NCBI RefSeq assembly: GCF_028372415.1
Contig: NC_092877.1
Span: 254,385,010 to 254,449,009 of the forward strand
Direction of reading: 5' to 3'
DNA: 64,000 nucleotides
From: Notamacropus eugenii
Lineage: Eukaryota; Chordata; Mammalia; Diprotodontia; Macropodidae
Of the stretch, positions 1 through 11,930 are shown one piece after another. Each line of letters starts with the position of its first letter. Within the stretch, counting starts at the first letter, position 1. The notes under the pieces are model-generated. The model saw only the letters and a list, made by a program, of their open reading frames with translations. It had not been told where the DNA came from and searched no databases. Made by a program: the position numbers and the translations under genes.

Positions 1-96
1 CTTGAATAGACAAGCAAAGGCAAAAAAGAATAAGGAGACAATAACCAGAAGCAGCATAAATGTAGCATCAGCTATGCTTCTGAAGTCCATGATTCC
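1..96. other. Unassigned sequence left of the RTE relic
   Basis: This A-rich stretch does not match the equivalent part of the RTE copy at the right end of the window (around 63,000-63,060). The match between the two copies starts only near position 97. It may be a later insertion or the point where the left element lost its 3' half. No gene is visible. Confidence 0.4.
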
Positions 97-764
97 ACTG
101 AGAGAGATCCCTCTGTGACTGTTTCAGGACAATCTATTCCCTTTACCCTATAAAAGATGGACAATGGAAACATCCTTGAACTCCTGAGGGATAATCTCCT
201 CTTGACATATAACCTTGAAAATTTCAGTCAGCTTTTTATAAGAAATGGTCTCTCTACCTTGTAAATCTCAGCTGGAATAGAATCAGCACCAGGTGCTTTG
301 CCACATGAAAAGAGTCTAACAGCCCTCCAAATCTCTTCTTCAGTTGGAAGTTCAGCTAGAGAGGAATTGACTTCAACCTGAGGGAAATGGTCAGTGGCCT
401 CAGCATTGATTGATGATGTTCTATTGAGAACACTATTCAGCCCATCTCTCTAGGATCATGTCCTTATCACTAATCAATGTGGTTCCATCAGCACTGAGTA
501 GTTGTGATGCACCATAGGTTTTTGGTCCATAAATAGTTTTCAGGGAATCATAAAAGTGATTTCTATTGTTACTATTAGCATAAAACTGAATTTCATCTGC
601 CTTCTTACTAAGCCAGGAATCCTGCATCTCTCTAAGCTTTGCTTGTACTTTGCTTTTGATGGAGTTACATGCTTCCCTCTAAGGGGTGGATGAACTGTCC
701 TGCTGGTAAATCCTGTGGAGTTTTTGTTTTTCATTTAGCAGCTTCTGAATTTCCCCATCATTTT
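97..764 (-). mobile_element. RTE-type LINE relic, start of the reverse transcriptase region
   Basis: The minus strand encodes decayed protein from the linker between endonuclease and reverse transcriptase into the first RT motifs of an RTE-clade LINE. A 64-residue open piece at 433-627 includes QLLSADGTTLISDK. The stretch aligns by eye with 63,060-63,735 on the same strand, including the motif around AGKAPGADxxP-type residues upstream of the RT core. In RTE elements this single long ORF codes for an endonuclease followed by RT and drives target-primed reverse transcription. The copy carries stops and frameshifts and is dead. Its higher-coordinate end joins directly, near 764, to the endonuclease part of the same element type on the opposite strand. 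Its 3' part is absent within the window. Confidence 0.8.
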
Positions 765-1500
765 GTGAATGACAGGCTCATGACAATGCAATTTCCACTC
801 GCAGGAAAATGTCATACCACTATCATCACTGCCTATGCTCCCACCATAACAAACCTTCATGAAGTCAAAGACAAATTTTATGAAGTCCTAGAGATGCTTA
901 TTGTCAATATGCCAAAAGAGGACAAGCTTATAATTCTGGGTGACTTTAATGTTAGAGTAGGCTCAGACTACCAGATTTGGCAGGGAGTCCTAGAGAGGAA
1001 TGGAGTTGGAAACAGCAACAGCAATGGTCATTTACTGTTGAAGAGTTGTGCATCACATGACCTTCTCATCACCAACTCTGTCTTCCCTTTACCTTAATGC
1101 AATAAAACTTCATGGATGCACCCTCACAGCAAACACTGGCATCTAATAGATTATGTGATTTGTAAGGAGAAGAGACAGACAAGATGTGAGAGTAACAAAG
1201 GCAATGTGTGGTGCAGAGTGCTGGATTGATCATAGACTTATCCTTTCCAACCTAAATATTCACATTCCTTAAAAGCGCCAATCCCAAGGTAAAATGACTA
1301 CCAGAAGAATTATTGTCAACAAATTAGAGCTCTTCTCTGAGCGTGAACTGTTTGCTGCTGACTTGGAGGGTAAGTTGAGCCAACACACAGTGGGCAACAG
1401 TGGATCAGAAAAGGAATGGGCAGAGTTCAGAGATCTGGTGTACAGCACTGCATTTGCTCATGTAGGTCAGAACACTCACAAACACCGAGACTTGTTTGAC
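765..1500 (+). mobile_element. Inverted RTE-type LINE 5' segment with apurinic endonuclease domain
   Basis: The plus strand encodes the C-terminal half of an EEP-family endonuclease, the nicking enzyme of RTE LINEs. The endonuclease motif GDFN is encoded at 939-950, preceded by DKLIIL and followed by a stretch matching RTE endonuclease tails (LLLKSCASHDLLITNS). A later frame (1294-1500) carries the endonuclease-RT linker, reading NKLELFSERE and similar, and resembles minus-strand 63,745-63,945. The segment ends at LFD, exactly where the minus-strand segment at 97-764 resumes the element. The two blocks therefore add up to one continuous element with its 5' part flipped. Premature stops show it is inactive. 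Confidence 0.8.
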
Positions 1501-1889
1501 AATCCCACTAGAACCGCATCAATTCCTATCTTCCTTCATGCAGAATTTCCATATATACCGAAGGCCTATGCCCCAGTATCTATTAATGTCCCAGTTACAT
1601 TATTCTATTCATTTTTTCCAGTATATTGTTAAACTGCTATGAAGTCTGTAATCTCGTATATGTATTTTTTTAATCAGAGTTGGCTTGGTCATTTCCCTAT
1701 TCTCCCTGAAGTTGTGACAAACTTGAATACAGTGATTCAGGACGTGTAGGGGCAGCTCTCACTTCCTTATTCCTTCTAATATTAAGTCCCTTTTGTCAGT
1801 GCATCTTATGTAGTTTGTTAGTTGGGATACCATTCATTCTTCCAAAATCTATTCCTCCTCTTAATAAAGCAGTAAACAACTCTTTCGTT
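1501..1889. other. Unassigned flank of the inverted RTE
   Basis: AT-rich sequence with no recognised gene or repeat. If the RTE arose by twin priming, the first bases after 1500 should begin one copy of its target-site duplication; the partner would lie left of the window. Confidence 0.4.
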
Positions 1890-3110
1890 GTCAGTCTATT
1901 CTGACTTTGAATCCATTAGCTGTTTGTTCTTCTCTCTTGAGGAAATTTATCTTTCCTCCATTCCCCTAAGTCACTTAATGGTGAAATCTTACCTAGCACT
2001 TCCAAAAGAGGGTGGCCTATTTTCCCAAATAGTAGAGTCAGAATCAGGTACTTATCAGCCAGAGGAATAGTCCTCACTTTTATATTCCTATGAGAAACCA
2101 TTAACAGAGTGCTATGATAAGCATCAGCAACTCTGATCATTATTGCAGTTTTCATTACCTCTTCCTTACCTTTATCATACAGTCTCTAGGTGAATACTGG
2201 GGTGATCTCCACTAGGCTACATCGGATCAGTAGGATACTGCTAATTGAATCCCTAGACAGCTAAGTAACAGACTTTTTCCATTGTTACCTCCTTCAATAT
2301 GGCAATCCCTAAAAGCTTGATGTACAAAAAGATTCTGACATATCTATGAATTTCAAACTATCTATGTTATCTATCCATACTCTTCTGACCTCTTTGGCAC
2401 TGATTTTCACTATCCAAGATAATAATGATTTTCCCACTTTTGGGGTGAATTGACTTAAAAAATCAGCCACCTTCTTCTGAGTAAAATCCTCAATTACATC
2501 CTTATACACTGTGTGGTCTTTCTGGTTCTCCTGCTTCCTTCATAGTCCTAGATGTGTACCCACATTCCAAGAAGCCTCCTCATCCAAATTTGTTTCATTT
2601 TTCTCCCATACATCTTTCTCCAGGTGTCTGGAAACCAAACAGTCCCAACAGATGCAAGGACTGCATTTACTTTTCTGTTGTTAACTTTCCTCTTCTTTTT
2701 TTTTTTTTCTGAGCCACCCTCACAACTGTCTTTTCTGTTACCACCTGATACTTTTTAGCCTGCTATTCTAAGGGAAAGTTTGAATGGTGTAGCATAGAAA
2801 TCTTCTTACACAAATCACTAACTTCATTTTCAGCTGACCTTTTCCTCCAGCAATTTGTTGCTTTTACAAACAATGGGATAACTGATTACCAATGCCCATC
2901 CTCTTCTACATACTCCTGCCATTTCTTTCCCAGTTCTATTGGTATTCCTTGCAAACATCTCTTTCTAAATCTCTGGGTTATCCAGTCCATAGCTTCAGTT
3001 CCCCAATTTCACAAACACCTGTGCCTTTAACCCATTCCATTGTTACACAGGGAAGAAGGAACAGACCAGCTTCAAAAGAAAAGTACAATAAAGGCAATGA
3101 AAAGGTATCT
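1890..3110 (-). pseudogene. Possible decayed retroviral gag-like region
   Basis: On the minus strand, short open pieces (2309-2509 and 1916-2155) and the interrupted frames between them give a charged, Trp-containing protein texture, for example KVGKSLLSWIVKI. It vaguely recalls the capsid region of endogenous retrovirus Gag proteins. No protease, RT, envelope, LTR pair or zinc knuckle was found next to it. The similarity is an impression from pattern, not an alignment, and the region may be ordinary intergenic sequence. Confidence 0.22.
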
Positions 3111-3344
3111 GATTTCTAGAAAAGTGTCCCATCCTTAAGTCTTCTATAATAATATAGTCTAGGAATGGTATTCTTGACTCAATAAAATAGATTAAGTGCT
3201 CTTGAGTGGCATGGCTCATCTTCCTTGCTCTTTTGTACTTTCTAGATATAATTTACAAAATAAAAAACTCAAAATAGTGTCAGAATAGTAGTAAGCAGCT
3301 TATGTGACTTTTTTCTGTGGTTCCTTAGCATTTTGTTGTTTCCT

Positions 3345-3575
3345 TGTGTCAGTTTTGCCAGACTCTTCTTGACCCCAATTTGGGAATTTTATAACAAAGA
3401 TATTAGAGTGACTTGCCATTTTCTTTTCCAGATCATTATACAGATGAGGAAGTGGGGTAAAGAGGATTAAGGGACTTGCCCAGGGTCACACAGATAATAA
3501 GTATCTGAGGTTGGAGTTGAACTCAAGTCTCACTTTCTGGCCCTGTGCCCTATCCACTGTACCATGGAGCTGCCT
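3345..3575 (+). repeat. Marsupial-type SINE carrying the CORE-like 'cccagggtcacacag' block
   Basis: The copy runs from a 'ttgaccccaatttgggaa' type head through 'gatgaggaagtggggtaaag' and 'acttgcccagggtcacacag' to 'tatccactgtaccatggagc'. These are the standard landmarks of tRNA/CORE-derived SINEs common in marsupials. The copy is diverged by substitutions but nearly complete. Confidence 0.75.
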
Positions 3576-3984
3576 TGGAATTTGTCTTTTCAATTTCTGG
3601 CTACCTGAAGTGTTTGCTTTGGTTTATTTTTTTTTCCTTTGACTTGGATATCCTGGATTTAATCTATGATATTTCAAAACTTTTTCAGATTTTTTTTAAA
3701 GCAAATCATTGGTGGAGTCTTAATCTTTTCACACAGTCTTCTGATTCTAATAGATTTATGTCTTTTTATTTTTCTTTCTGTTTTTGTTTGTTTGTTTGTT
3801 TTGAGAATACAGCATTTAGAGGTTTTTGTTTGTCTCTTTGGTCATGGGTTCTAATGAACACAGTGATTCTTAAGCTGTCTTATTCCAAACTCTTTTGTAG
3901 ATCAGTTATTTTGGAAGAAAAAAGAAGAAAATACAGGATAAATTTTATCCATCTTTTGAATTTGTTTAGCATATCTTATTGTCT

Positions 3985-4215
3985 CATGGAGTTCAGTCAT
4001 ATCTGATTCTTCATCATCCCATTTTGGGGGTTTTCTTGTCAAAAAGTACTGGAATTGTTTGCACTTCTTTCTCTAGCTCATTTTACAGATGAGTAAATTG
4101 AGACAAATAAGTATTAAGACTTGGCCAAAGTCACACAGTGACTATAATTCAGAGGTTGGATTTGAATTTACATCTTCCTGAGTGTAGACCTAGTACTTTA
4201 TTTATTACCAAGTAA
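3985..4215 (+). repeat. Second SINE of the same family
   Basis: It has the same landmark order as the copy at 3345-3575: a 'tcatcccattttgggg' head, 'ctcattttacagatgagtaa', 'ggccaaagtcacacagtgac' and a worn 'cctagtactttat' tail. It is more diverged. The 400 bp between the two copies are T-rich and unassigned. Confidence 0.7.
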
Positions 4216-4342
4216 CTGTTCCAGAAGTTGTTTGTCTGATTCTGTTTTTCCATGACTTCCCTATTTGGTAAGATTTTCTGCCTTATAATCTAAGGCATTT
4301 ATTCTTCTGCCAATTTCTTCCTTACAACCGCTGATTTTACAT

Positions 4343-4345
4343 CTG

Positions 4346-4400
<55 letters not shown>

Positions 4401-4418
4401 CTCTGTCTGTCTGTCTAT
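4343..4418. repeat. (TCTA)n microsatellite
   Basis: About fifteen TCTA units followed by a short (TCTG)n run. It is followed by alternating ATGT/TATA sequence to about 4560. Confidence 0.95.
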
Positions 4419-4571
4419 ACACACATATATACATATATATGTATATATACAGACAAAAATATGTATGTATGCTTATGTATGTACATGTGTTTATGTATGT
4501 ATGCATATATATGTAATACATATATACATAAATTTGTGTATATACACATTTGCCTATCTATTCATCTATCT

Positions 4572-4616
4572 ACCCATCCATCCATCCATCCATCCATCCA
4601 TCCATCTATCTATCTA
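4572..4616. repeat. (CATC)n microsatellite
   Basis: About nine CATC units passing into (TATC)n. Together with the array at 4343-4418 it gives a 270-bp simple-repeat block that explains the His/Ser/Ile-repeat open frames here. Confidence 0.95.
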
Positions 4617-4779
4617 TTTATCTACCATGTAATTCTTTGCTTCATTTCTTCCATCTACTTCAAAAATTCTTTTGGACAAAGCACGTTTTTTCTTCTGAGG
4701 CTTTACTTGTACTTCTGATATTACTCTCTTTTTTCTGGGTTCATAACATGAGATTTTCTTAAATCAGAATATTTTTTCA

Positions 4780-5876
4780 TTTTGTATAGCATGTTCTTAT
4801 GTTTACTCATATTTGTGGCCTATGTGAAAAGAATATGACCGAGATAGTTCACAAAATGATACTTTGGGCCAGAGATTCTTGCTACAAACTGGCAGAGAAC
4901 TCAAAGAGAACAGCAAAGTGGATAAAAGTTTTTTGGACCAAAGTCTTCTGACTAGTGAATCTTCTTACTGACAGTTTTATATTTGAGTGTGTGCAGTTGT
5001 CCATCTCCTTACTACTTTTAGGCTGGGACTCTCACCTCTAAGGGTGTGAACCCTCATCTAAACCACCATTTTGTGAGTAACCCAATCTTTTCAGCTCTAG
5101 CATTTCTCTTGGTTTTCCAAACTTTTCTAACTCCTTCCGCAGCACAGTAATATTTCCTACTCCCATTTGTGTGTATGTGTATGTATGTGTATGTAAATAT
5201 GTGTGCATACACATACACATACACACATATACATGCCTATACAAACACACACACATAGATATATAAAACCTCATGTGAAAGAAGTCTCTGATAGTTCAAA
5301 AAAAAAAATCACAAAACTTAAGAGCAGATAAAATTTGCATGTGAAGAAACTGAAAGGAAGTAGAAATCCCTACCACCTCCAATCTACTGAGCTCTTAAGA
5401 ATTTATTTTATATGCTTTTTGCAAAAATGGCCTATAACTTTCCTCATCCTAACTGTGTCCTGGCTGACAACTACAGTATTTCCATTAAGTATTTCATAGG
5501 ACCATTTTAATGAAAAGACTTCATAAACCCCATAGTTCCATACAAACATCAATCTGTACCACGAATAGAAATATAGTTTTCTTCTGATCAGTAGGGTTTA
5601 CAAAGTATATGAACAAGTTAGAGTGGTTCCAAAGAAAAATCATTAGGGTGATAGTATGTGACAGTTGGTTGAAAGAAAGGGCACATTTTGCTTGGAGATG
5701 AAAATACTTATGCACAAAATAATGGCTGTCTTGAAGCATTTCATGGGTTATTATATTGAAAAAGAATTATACTGGTACTGCTTGGTCCTAAAATTAAGAA
5801 AACAGGGCCAATGGGTGTTTCAGTAAGGACCCTGACATAAAGAGAGAGGGGCCTGCTTTCACGTGTTCTTATATCT
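4780..5876. other. Unassigned sequence with a TG/CA tract
   Basis: No gene is recognised. 5165-5260 is a tract of alternating TGTGTATG and CATACACA that can fold back on itself. The rest is AT-rich single-copy-looking sequence. Confidence 0.5.
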
Positions 5877-6511
5877 GCATTTCTAAAAGGAAAGGCAAAT
5901 TTCAAAGGGTCAACAATCACTTTAATAAAGCACCTGTATACCATTCACATAGTACATGGAAAATAGTCAGCACCCTGAAGTTCAGAGAAAATGCAAAGAA
6001 ATCAAAGATCAGTAGTGAAGCTTCCAGTTGCCTGACATATCAACAGAGAGATGCAGCCATCTGACCATACATACATTGTTTCCAGAGAGGAAAGCACCAA
6101 CATCTGGGTTTTCAAAGCTCAGGGACTCCTTAGCCATTTCCCAGGGTCTCATGTGGCCAAATAAAATACTTCAAGTCAGTTGCCAAAGTGAAACCTCACT
6201 CTCAGAACATTCAGATATATTTTAGAGCCAGAGGGCATCACAACCCTTGGGAATCAGTGTCGCATTAGAAAAAGGTGTGGGCCTTCCTATAAACCTTCAC
6301 AGTCCCATTAATGGGTGAAGAAGATATTCTTTAATCACATTAAAATAATTAACAATACAAATACACATACTGTTTCTAGTTAAAAAAAACCTCTTGTTTC
6401 TCTGCTCCTAATAAAGACTCTTGGTTGACGAAGTCAAGAGTCCATCAGAGGCACTTGATTATACCAAAACAAAAATGACAAAATTTTCTACTTTCCTTGC
6501 CGTCGCAATAG
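5876..6511 (-). repeat. LTR-like repeat, copy A
   Basis: This block matches 40,653-41,330 at many landmarks: 'aaaaggaaaggcaa', 'aacaatcactttaat', 'gtcagcacc', 'gagccagagggc', 'tttaatcacattaaaataat' and 'accaaaacaaaa'. On the minus strand it looks like a long terminal repeat. An ATTAAA signal at 5921-5926 lies about 50 bp before the lower-coordinate end, and a worn TATA-like stretch lies near 6210-6220. No coding retroviral sequence is attached, so it is best read as a solo LTR or LTR fragment of unnamed family. Confidence 0.5.
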
Positions 6512-6904
6512 GTGAAAGGTAAAGGATGAAGTATTGATCTCAACATGAAGAAAATCTTAACTATTAGGATTTTCCAAAAATAGAAAGTGATGCTTAGAGG
6601 CACAGTCAAAAAGAGGTTGTCAGCCAACTATCTGATCAGCTGTCACAGATCTTGTCAACAATAGTTATAATATGGATGAAAATTAGACTAGATGACCTCA
6701 GAGTTTGTTTCCAAGATTAGATTTTATGAGTATATATAGAGGTAACAGATACATTATTTAAAGATTTACTTACTGAGATTGAATTCATTTCATGCTTTAA
6801 GAAAAAAAAAAAAGAATTGGTTAAAATATTCTTTGTTCACTGTAGTTTTCCATGTCTGTGACCTGTCCTGCCTTTAAAATATCCCCAAGAGCTAAATGTT
6901 ATAG

Positions 6905-7110
6905 TAGATACAAATTTTTACTTGGAAACAAGAAAATCTGTGTTTGAAACCTGACTCAAATGCTTACTAATTGTGCAACATGGGACAAATTATTAAACTC
7001 ACTCAGGCTCATTTTTCCAATCAGTAAAATTGGGATAATAATAAGACCTCTCTCCCATGACTGTTGTGAGGAACATATGAGACAACATATGAAAGATGCT
7101 TTGCAACTTC
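6905..7110 (+). repeat. MIR/Mar-type SINE
   Basis: It shows the order 'acttactaattgtgcaac', 'ttaaactcactcaggctc', 'cagtaaaattgggataataa', 'gactgttgtgaggaac' and 'gctttgcaa'. This is typical of the tRNA-derived SINE that ends in a spacing block about thresholds of 'lymph of T' type tails. It is diverged. Confidence 0.7.
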
Positions 7111-8435
7111 TTAAAAACCTGACCTTCCCATTTGGAAGCCAGTGTTTTGTTTTTGTTTTTTGTGGGTTTTTTTTGGTTGTTGTAGAAAGTAGATATTAGA
7201 ATCTCATTAATATTAAAATGTTACATCTTCAAATATTTTTAAGAGAACATCAGTGGGGCATACTTTTATTTTTAAGTTTTATTGATAGATTTTGTTTAGA
7301 AAATTTTATTTCTAAACATGTCTTTCTCTTTCCTATTGAGCAAGACAGTTCTTGAAATAAAAAAGAAAAAAAAGTTCAGCAAAGCTAACCAATGCACAAA
7401 CTGACAATATATGCAGTCTTCTACATCCATTGTCCCCTATCTCTGCAAAGAAAGGATAAAAGTACACATTTTATAACTTCTATTGAGGATAATGTAGTTA
7501 TTATTAAAATCTCTAAGAACTCTGTTTTTTGATGGTGTTGCTGTTCTTTTTAGGTAAATTGTTGTAGTTATTATGAATATTATTTTGCTTATAAGCTTTC
7601 CTCTCATCAAAATTTTCTCATGATTTTTTGGCATTTTTATCCATAATAGTTGAAAATGTAGAAAAGTTCTATTATATTTGTTAATCAATTTATGTTTAGC
7701 CATCTTCTAGTTGAAAGAGATCTACTTTGTTTAGAATTCTTTGCAAAAATAGCATTAATTTCTTTGTAAAAAAAATGACTAATGCTAAAATTAAAGGCAC
7801 TCATTGGGGGGTTGGGGTATTTTGGGTATAAATCAATGTCAGAAGTCATACAATAATACTATATATGAAAATGATATTGACAAAATACAATTTCTCTCAT
7901 GTGCAAGACTAGCAGAGATACATTTCAGACATACTGTCAGCAATGGTGTTTAATTTTTAACTGAAAAAACGTGTTTAGATGAATTTTAAGCAGACTTTGG
8001 ATCAAATATTTTTAATCGTGCCTTGATCTGGGGAAGCAAAAGCATATTAAACAGAATGTCTCATTATTTAGTAATACTTTTATGATATAAGGTTTTATAA
8101 ATGTACAGTTACTAGTCAATTATATGCCCCCCTGGAAAGATGACCATTCAGTTCTGGAAATCTGTCAATAAAAACAAAATTAATTTCCTTCATTACCTAT
8201 TACATTTCATTTGTCAACAGCCTTTCCAATTCCTGTCGGACCTCAACTTTTACTGACTAGCCTTAACCTAAAAATATTGTAAAAGATCAAAGATTTTGAC
8301 AAATTTTTCACATTTTATCTTTTTGTTCTTTATTTTTGTTAACATTAGACAACTTTATGTTAAGAAATACTTATCTCTCCTAATATTAATACAGTCACTT
8401 TGAATTCTTTCATATTAGCCAACATGTACATTAAT
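7111..8435. other. Unassigned AT-rich sequence
   Basis: No gene, RNA or clear repeat was recognised. The plus-strand frames seen are short and low in complexity. Confidence 0.5.
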
Positions 8436-8439
8436 ATTT

Positions 8440-8855
8440 TTCATTCCTTATATCTAGATTGTTTCTTCTTTAAGAGTTTGAGGAAAAAGAATGCCTACTC
8501 CTCTCTATTAATGTTTATTCATTTTATTTTATTTTTCTTGTGGTCAAAGCCTTATTCCATAATCTTATTAACCCACTATTTCTTTGGTTTCACCCACATC
8601 CTCCTCTACTATATGTGGATATATACACTGGAATCTGAGTTGGGCCCTCTTCTCTTTCTAGATATTTCTTCTCATAGTGATGTCACTAGCCCCCATGTGT
8701 TCATCTGCTATTTCTATATAAATGATTCTAAATCCTACACATTCAGCCCTCATCTTCCTCCTGACGTTCAGCTTTATCTCCAAATACTCACTGAAATCCC
8801 TACCCAGATACCCCATAGTCATCTCAAGATCAATGTGTCTAATGCAAAATCTATC
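8440..8855 (+). mobile_element. L2-type LINE fragment (RT region)
   Basis: The plus strand keeps a 160-codon frame whose later half matches the L2/CR1 reverse transcriptase segment. It has the equivalents of 'atgatgactcaaatcctaca' and then 'catctcaagatcaatgtgtc', the place where L2 elements encode HLKINMSK-like residues. The open frame is a relic of the L2 ORF and not a host gene. It is followed directly by a SINE at 8858. Confidence 0.65.
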
Positions 8856-8857
8856 AT

Positions 8858-9052
8858 CTCAGGTTACTTACTTATTGCGTGATCAAGGGAAAGTCACTTA
8901 AACCTATATCTGTCTCAATTTCCTCATCTGTCAAAACAATTTAACAATAGCATCTACTTCCCAGGGTTGTTGCAAAGGTAAAATTAGATAACATTAATCA
9001 TGTGATTTACAAACCTTAAAGTGCTGTGTAAAGACTTATTTTGTTTACCACT
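8858..9052 (+). repeat. MIR/Mar-type SINE
   Basis: It contains 'aagtcacttaaacc', 'tcaatttcctcatctgtc', 'ttcccagggttgttgcaaag' and 'aaaccttaaagtgctgtgt', the full landmark series of this SINE family. It is one of the better preserved copies in the window. Confidence 0.8.
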
Positions 9053-10325
9053 AATATTATTATTGAATTAAAAATAAGGACTTAGTCCAATCAATATTTA
9101 TTAAGAATACTTTAATCAATAATTGGCAGTGCCTTCTCTGTTTCCCCCTTTTAGGGAAGTTAGCTAGTTAAGGGAGCAATACTCCTTGGATATGCCTAAC
9201 ACTAAGGACAAGGACCTTAAAGTTGAATATCAAGAGCATATCTGCCCTATTCTGGAAAATAAAAATAAAAAAGAAGAACTTTAAAAAGCAATTGATTCTA
9301 GGCTTGGAAGTGTGCCATTAGCTATAGTGTGATTAGTCATAATGGCATCTGAGAAGGGTTGCTCATAAGATTATGAAAGTTTCTTTTTCAGTTAATGATA
9401 CAACATATCCAAAACAACCAAGTCTTTCAGATAATGAACTTTCTCCCAATCCTAACTGCAAATCAGAGCAGGGCAATTAATAAGCTATTTCTTAGTGGCC
9501 AGTGTTGTCTTATTCTAAACTGAATCCACTAAAACAGTGATACAGCTCCTGATCTCAAATATACAAGTTATTAGTCAGTCAAATATTTAAATACTTAATC
9601 TGTGCAAGGCACTGTTTTAAATTCTGGGAACAGAATACTATATATTCTAGAATAATTGGTAATAAATATCACAGAAGATATTTTCTTTCTTCCTTTCTTC
9701 ATTCTTTCCACTTTTTCTTCCATTCATTCATTTCTTTTCTTTTCTTCAGGGAAAAGCCTAAGTTCCTTTCTTCTCTTTCTCGTATTCACTTTTCATCTGT
9801 AGTTCCTCTTCACATTATTTTTATTACAACATTCTATGTGAATGTCAATATTATTCACATATAAAATGAAATGACAGATATTGAAAGAAAAAAGACTAAA
9901 AATATCAATGTAGTCTGTAAATATATTGGTGATAACATGAATGAAAACAGAGAAATATGGAGAAAGACAAGAACTGGCATAGAATTAAGGAGAGCCAAGT
10001 AAATAATATACACAGTGAATATTACTATGAAAATACAAATGAAAATAAAAAAGAATGTTGCAAAATTTTAACAATTATTAAAAAATGTTCAAAACAGGAA
10101 ATATTAGAAGACACTCTCATCCAAAGCCTTCGTAGGTGGGGATATCCATGAGTGCTGCACATTGTACATGTGTTTAGATTGCTTTTATGTATAAGTTGTG
10201 CTGATTAATTTTCTTCTTTCTTTTTTCTTTAATATGCTATACGTTATAAGAGATTATTCTCCGGGGGGAAATAAAGGAAACTGTTGACATGAAAAACAAA
10301 AGACATGAATGAAAATATTTGTTTA
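9053..10325. other. Unassigned AT-rich sequence with a weak L2 tail
   Basis: 9565-9640 resembles the reverse complement of an L2 3' end ('gtgcaaggcactgttttaaa'). Nothing else is recognised. A T/C-rich tract occupies about 9680-9790. Confidence 0.45.
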
Positions 10326-10949
10326 TATAAATTTGAAAAGGGTCGAGAAGATTCTGGAAAGATGGTAGAGTAAGTAAGAAAATTCCAAACTCTCAAGATT
10401 TTCCACCACAAAAGAGAAGAAATAGCACTTCAGGGCAAATATTCAGGAGTAAAAATATATGAGTAGGGGCAGAACATGGCTCATTCCCTGGACAATCAGA
10501 CAAGAACTGAAGAAAACTCCCAGGATGAGGTTTAGTCCCTGTAAAGGGACCTCCAGGCTATGTCTGAGGTTCATTTAAACTACCAGTGACAAGGCCTGGG
10601 GCTAGCTGGGTTGGGTGGCTGCCTTGAAATGTTACTCCTGGGAAAGTGAGGGGTGTTGGGTCTCTGAGCCAGAAAAGATCTAGGAATCTTCAGTTGCGAA
10701 GGAGTACCAGAGGCAGCAGAGCTGCAGAGATACACTGGGATTAGAAAGAACCAGCACACATCTAGTGAATACAGAATCAGTGGGTTGGAGATGTTGATGT
10801 CTGTGGGTACTTACAGAAGGCACAGGCAAGAGTGGAGAACTGAAGCAGAGTCTGAGGCCGCATTTGCCATCTCACAATACCCAAGAATAGAAGCAATTAT
10901 AAAAACTCATGTATTACAAATAGAAAAAAATACAAGAGCAATCTTAGAG

Positions 10950-11690
10950 AGTTACTATAGGAATTGAAAAGGATGAAAGTTCATTGTCAGAGTATGATAC
11001 TGAAGCTAAGAATTCCTTTTCTACCCCAAAGAGTAACATCCAATGGTCATCTGCTCTAAAAGATGTCATAGAAGACTTTTTAAAAATTCTTTAAAAATAA
11101 AACGAGAGATTGAGGGAAAACTTAAAAAAAAAAAAAACAACCCAAGAGAAAAGCGAGAAGATTGTGAAAAGGGGGTAAACCAATTAGAAAAGGAGATCCA
11201 AAATCTTAAGAAAGAAAAATGCTAGTTGAAAATTATAATTCAAAAAGGGGAATTCAGTGAAGTTATAAGAGAGCAAGAAATAAAAAAAAGAAAATATGAA
11301 GAATGGCAGAATAGAAGAGAGTGTGAAAGATCTCATGAGATAAACAACTGATCTGGAGAAAAATCAAGAAGAGAAACCAAGAATAATTGAACTACTTGAA
11401 AACAATGATAATAAAAAAATATCTTGATACAGTAATACAAGAAATAATTAAAGAAAATTTTTCTGAAGCATTAGAATCAGAGAGGAAAGTGGAAATAGGA
11501 AGAAAAAAAAACTGATCTCCACCTGGAAGAGATCATATAAGGAAAACATATAGGAATATTTTAGTCATATTCTGAAACCCCCAGCTCAGATATAAAATAT
11601 TACGAGCAACAAGAAAAAAACATAGTGATGCCACAATTACAATCACACAAAATATAGCAGCAGGGAAATTAAAAGAGTGCAGGACTTATA
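10950..11690 (+). pseudogene. L1-type ORF1 relic
   Basis: The translated pieces are Lys/Glu-rich coiled coil followed by sequence equivalent to the ORF1p RNA-binding core (IIKENFSEALES). The last part, near 11,640-11,690, corresponds to the end of the C-terminal domain, where L1 ORF1 has TQDLAA-like and RRAW-like residues. ORF1p is the RNA-binding trimer protein of L1 particles. Stops and frameshifts throughout rule out a functional protein. Confidence 0.55.
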
Positions 11691-11694
11691 ACCC

Positions 11695-11930
11695 TAGATA
11701 GGTAGATGGATAGATAGATAGATATAGATTATATATAGATATAGATAGATATATGTATAGATATACTTAGATATAGTGGATGTATATTTATACATAGTAT
11801 ACATAAATGCATGCATATATACATGTACATAAGTGTATAATACATATATGTACATGTATATTTTATATGAGTGTGTTTATGCATATGTGTATGCATGTGT
11901 ATATGTACATGTGTGTATCTATGTCTAAAC
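11695..11930. repeat. (TAGA)n and TATG/CATG simple-repeat block
   Basis: A GATA-type array (11,695-11,775) passes into alternating TACATGTATA sequence. It sits within the HAL1-like element and produces the His/Met/Tyr-repeat frames on both strands. Confidence 0.9.

Noticed and set aside
3545-4006. 153-codon plus-strand open frame
   Set aside because: It is Phe/Leu-rich, spans two SINE flanks and T-rich DNA, and has no domain or splice context.
4343-4616. CRISPR-like or regulatory repeat array
   Set aside because: The units are simple tetranucleotides without spacers.
8400-8882. 160-codon plus-strand open frame as a host membrane protein
   Set aside because: The sequence follows the L2 reverse transcriptase strand, and its hydrophobicity comes from T-rich decay.
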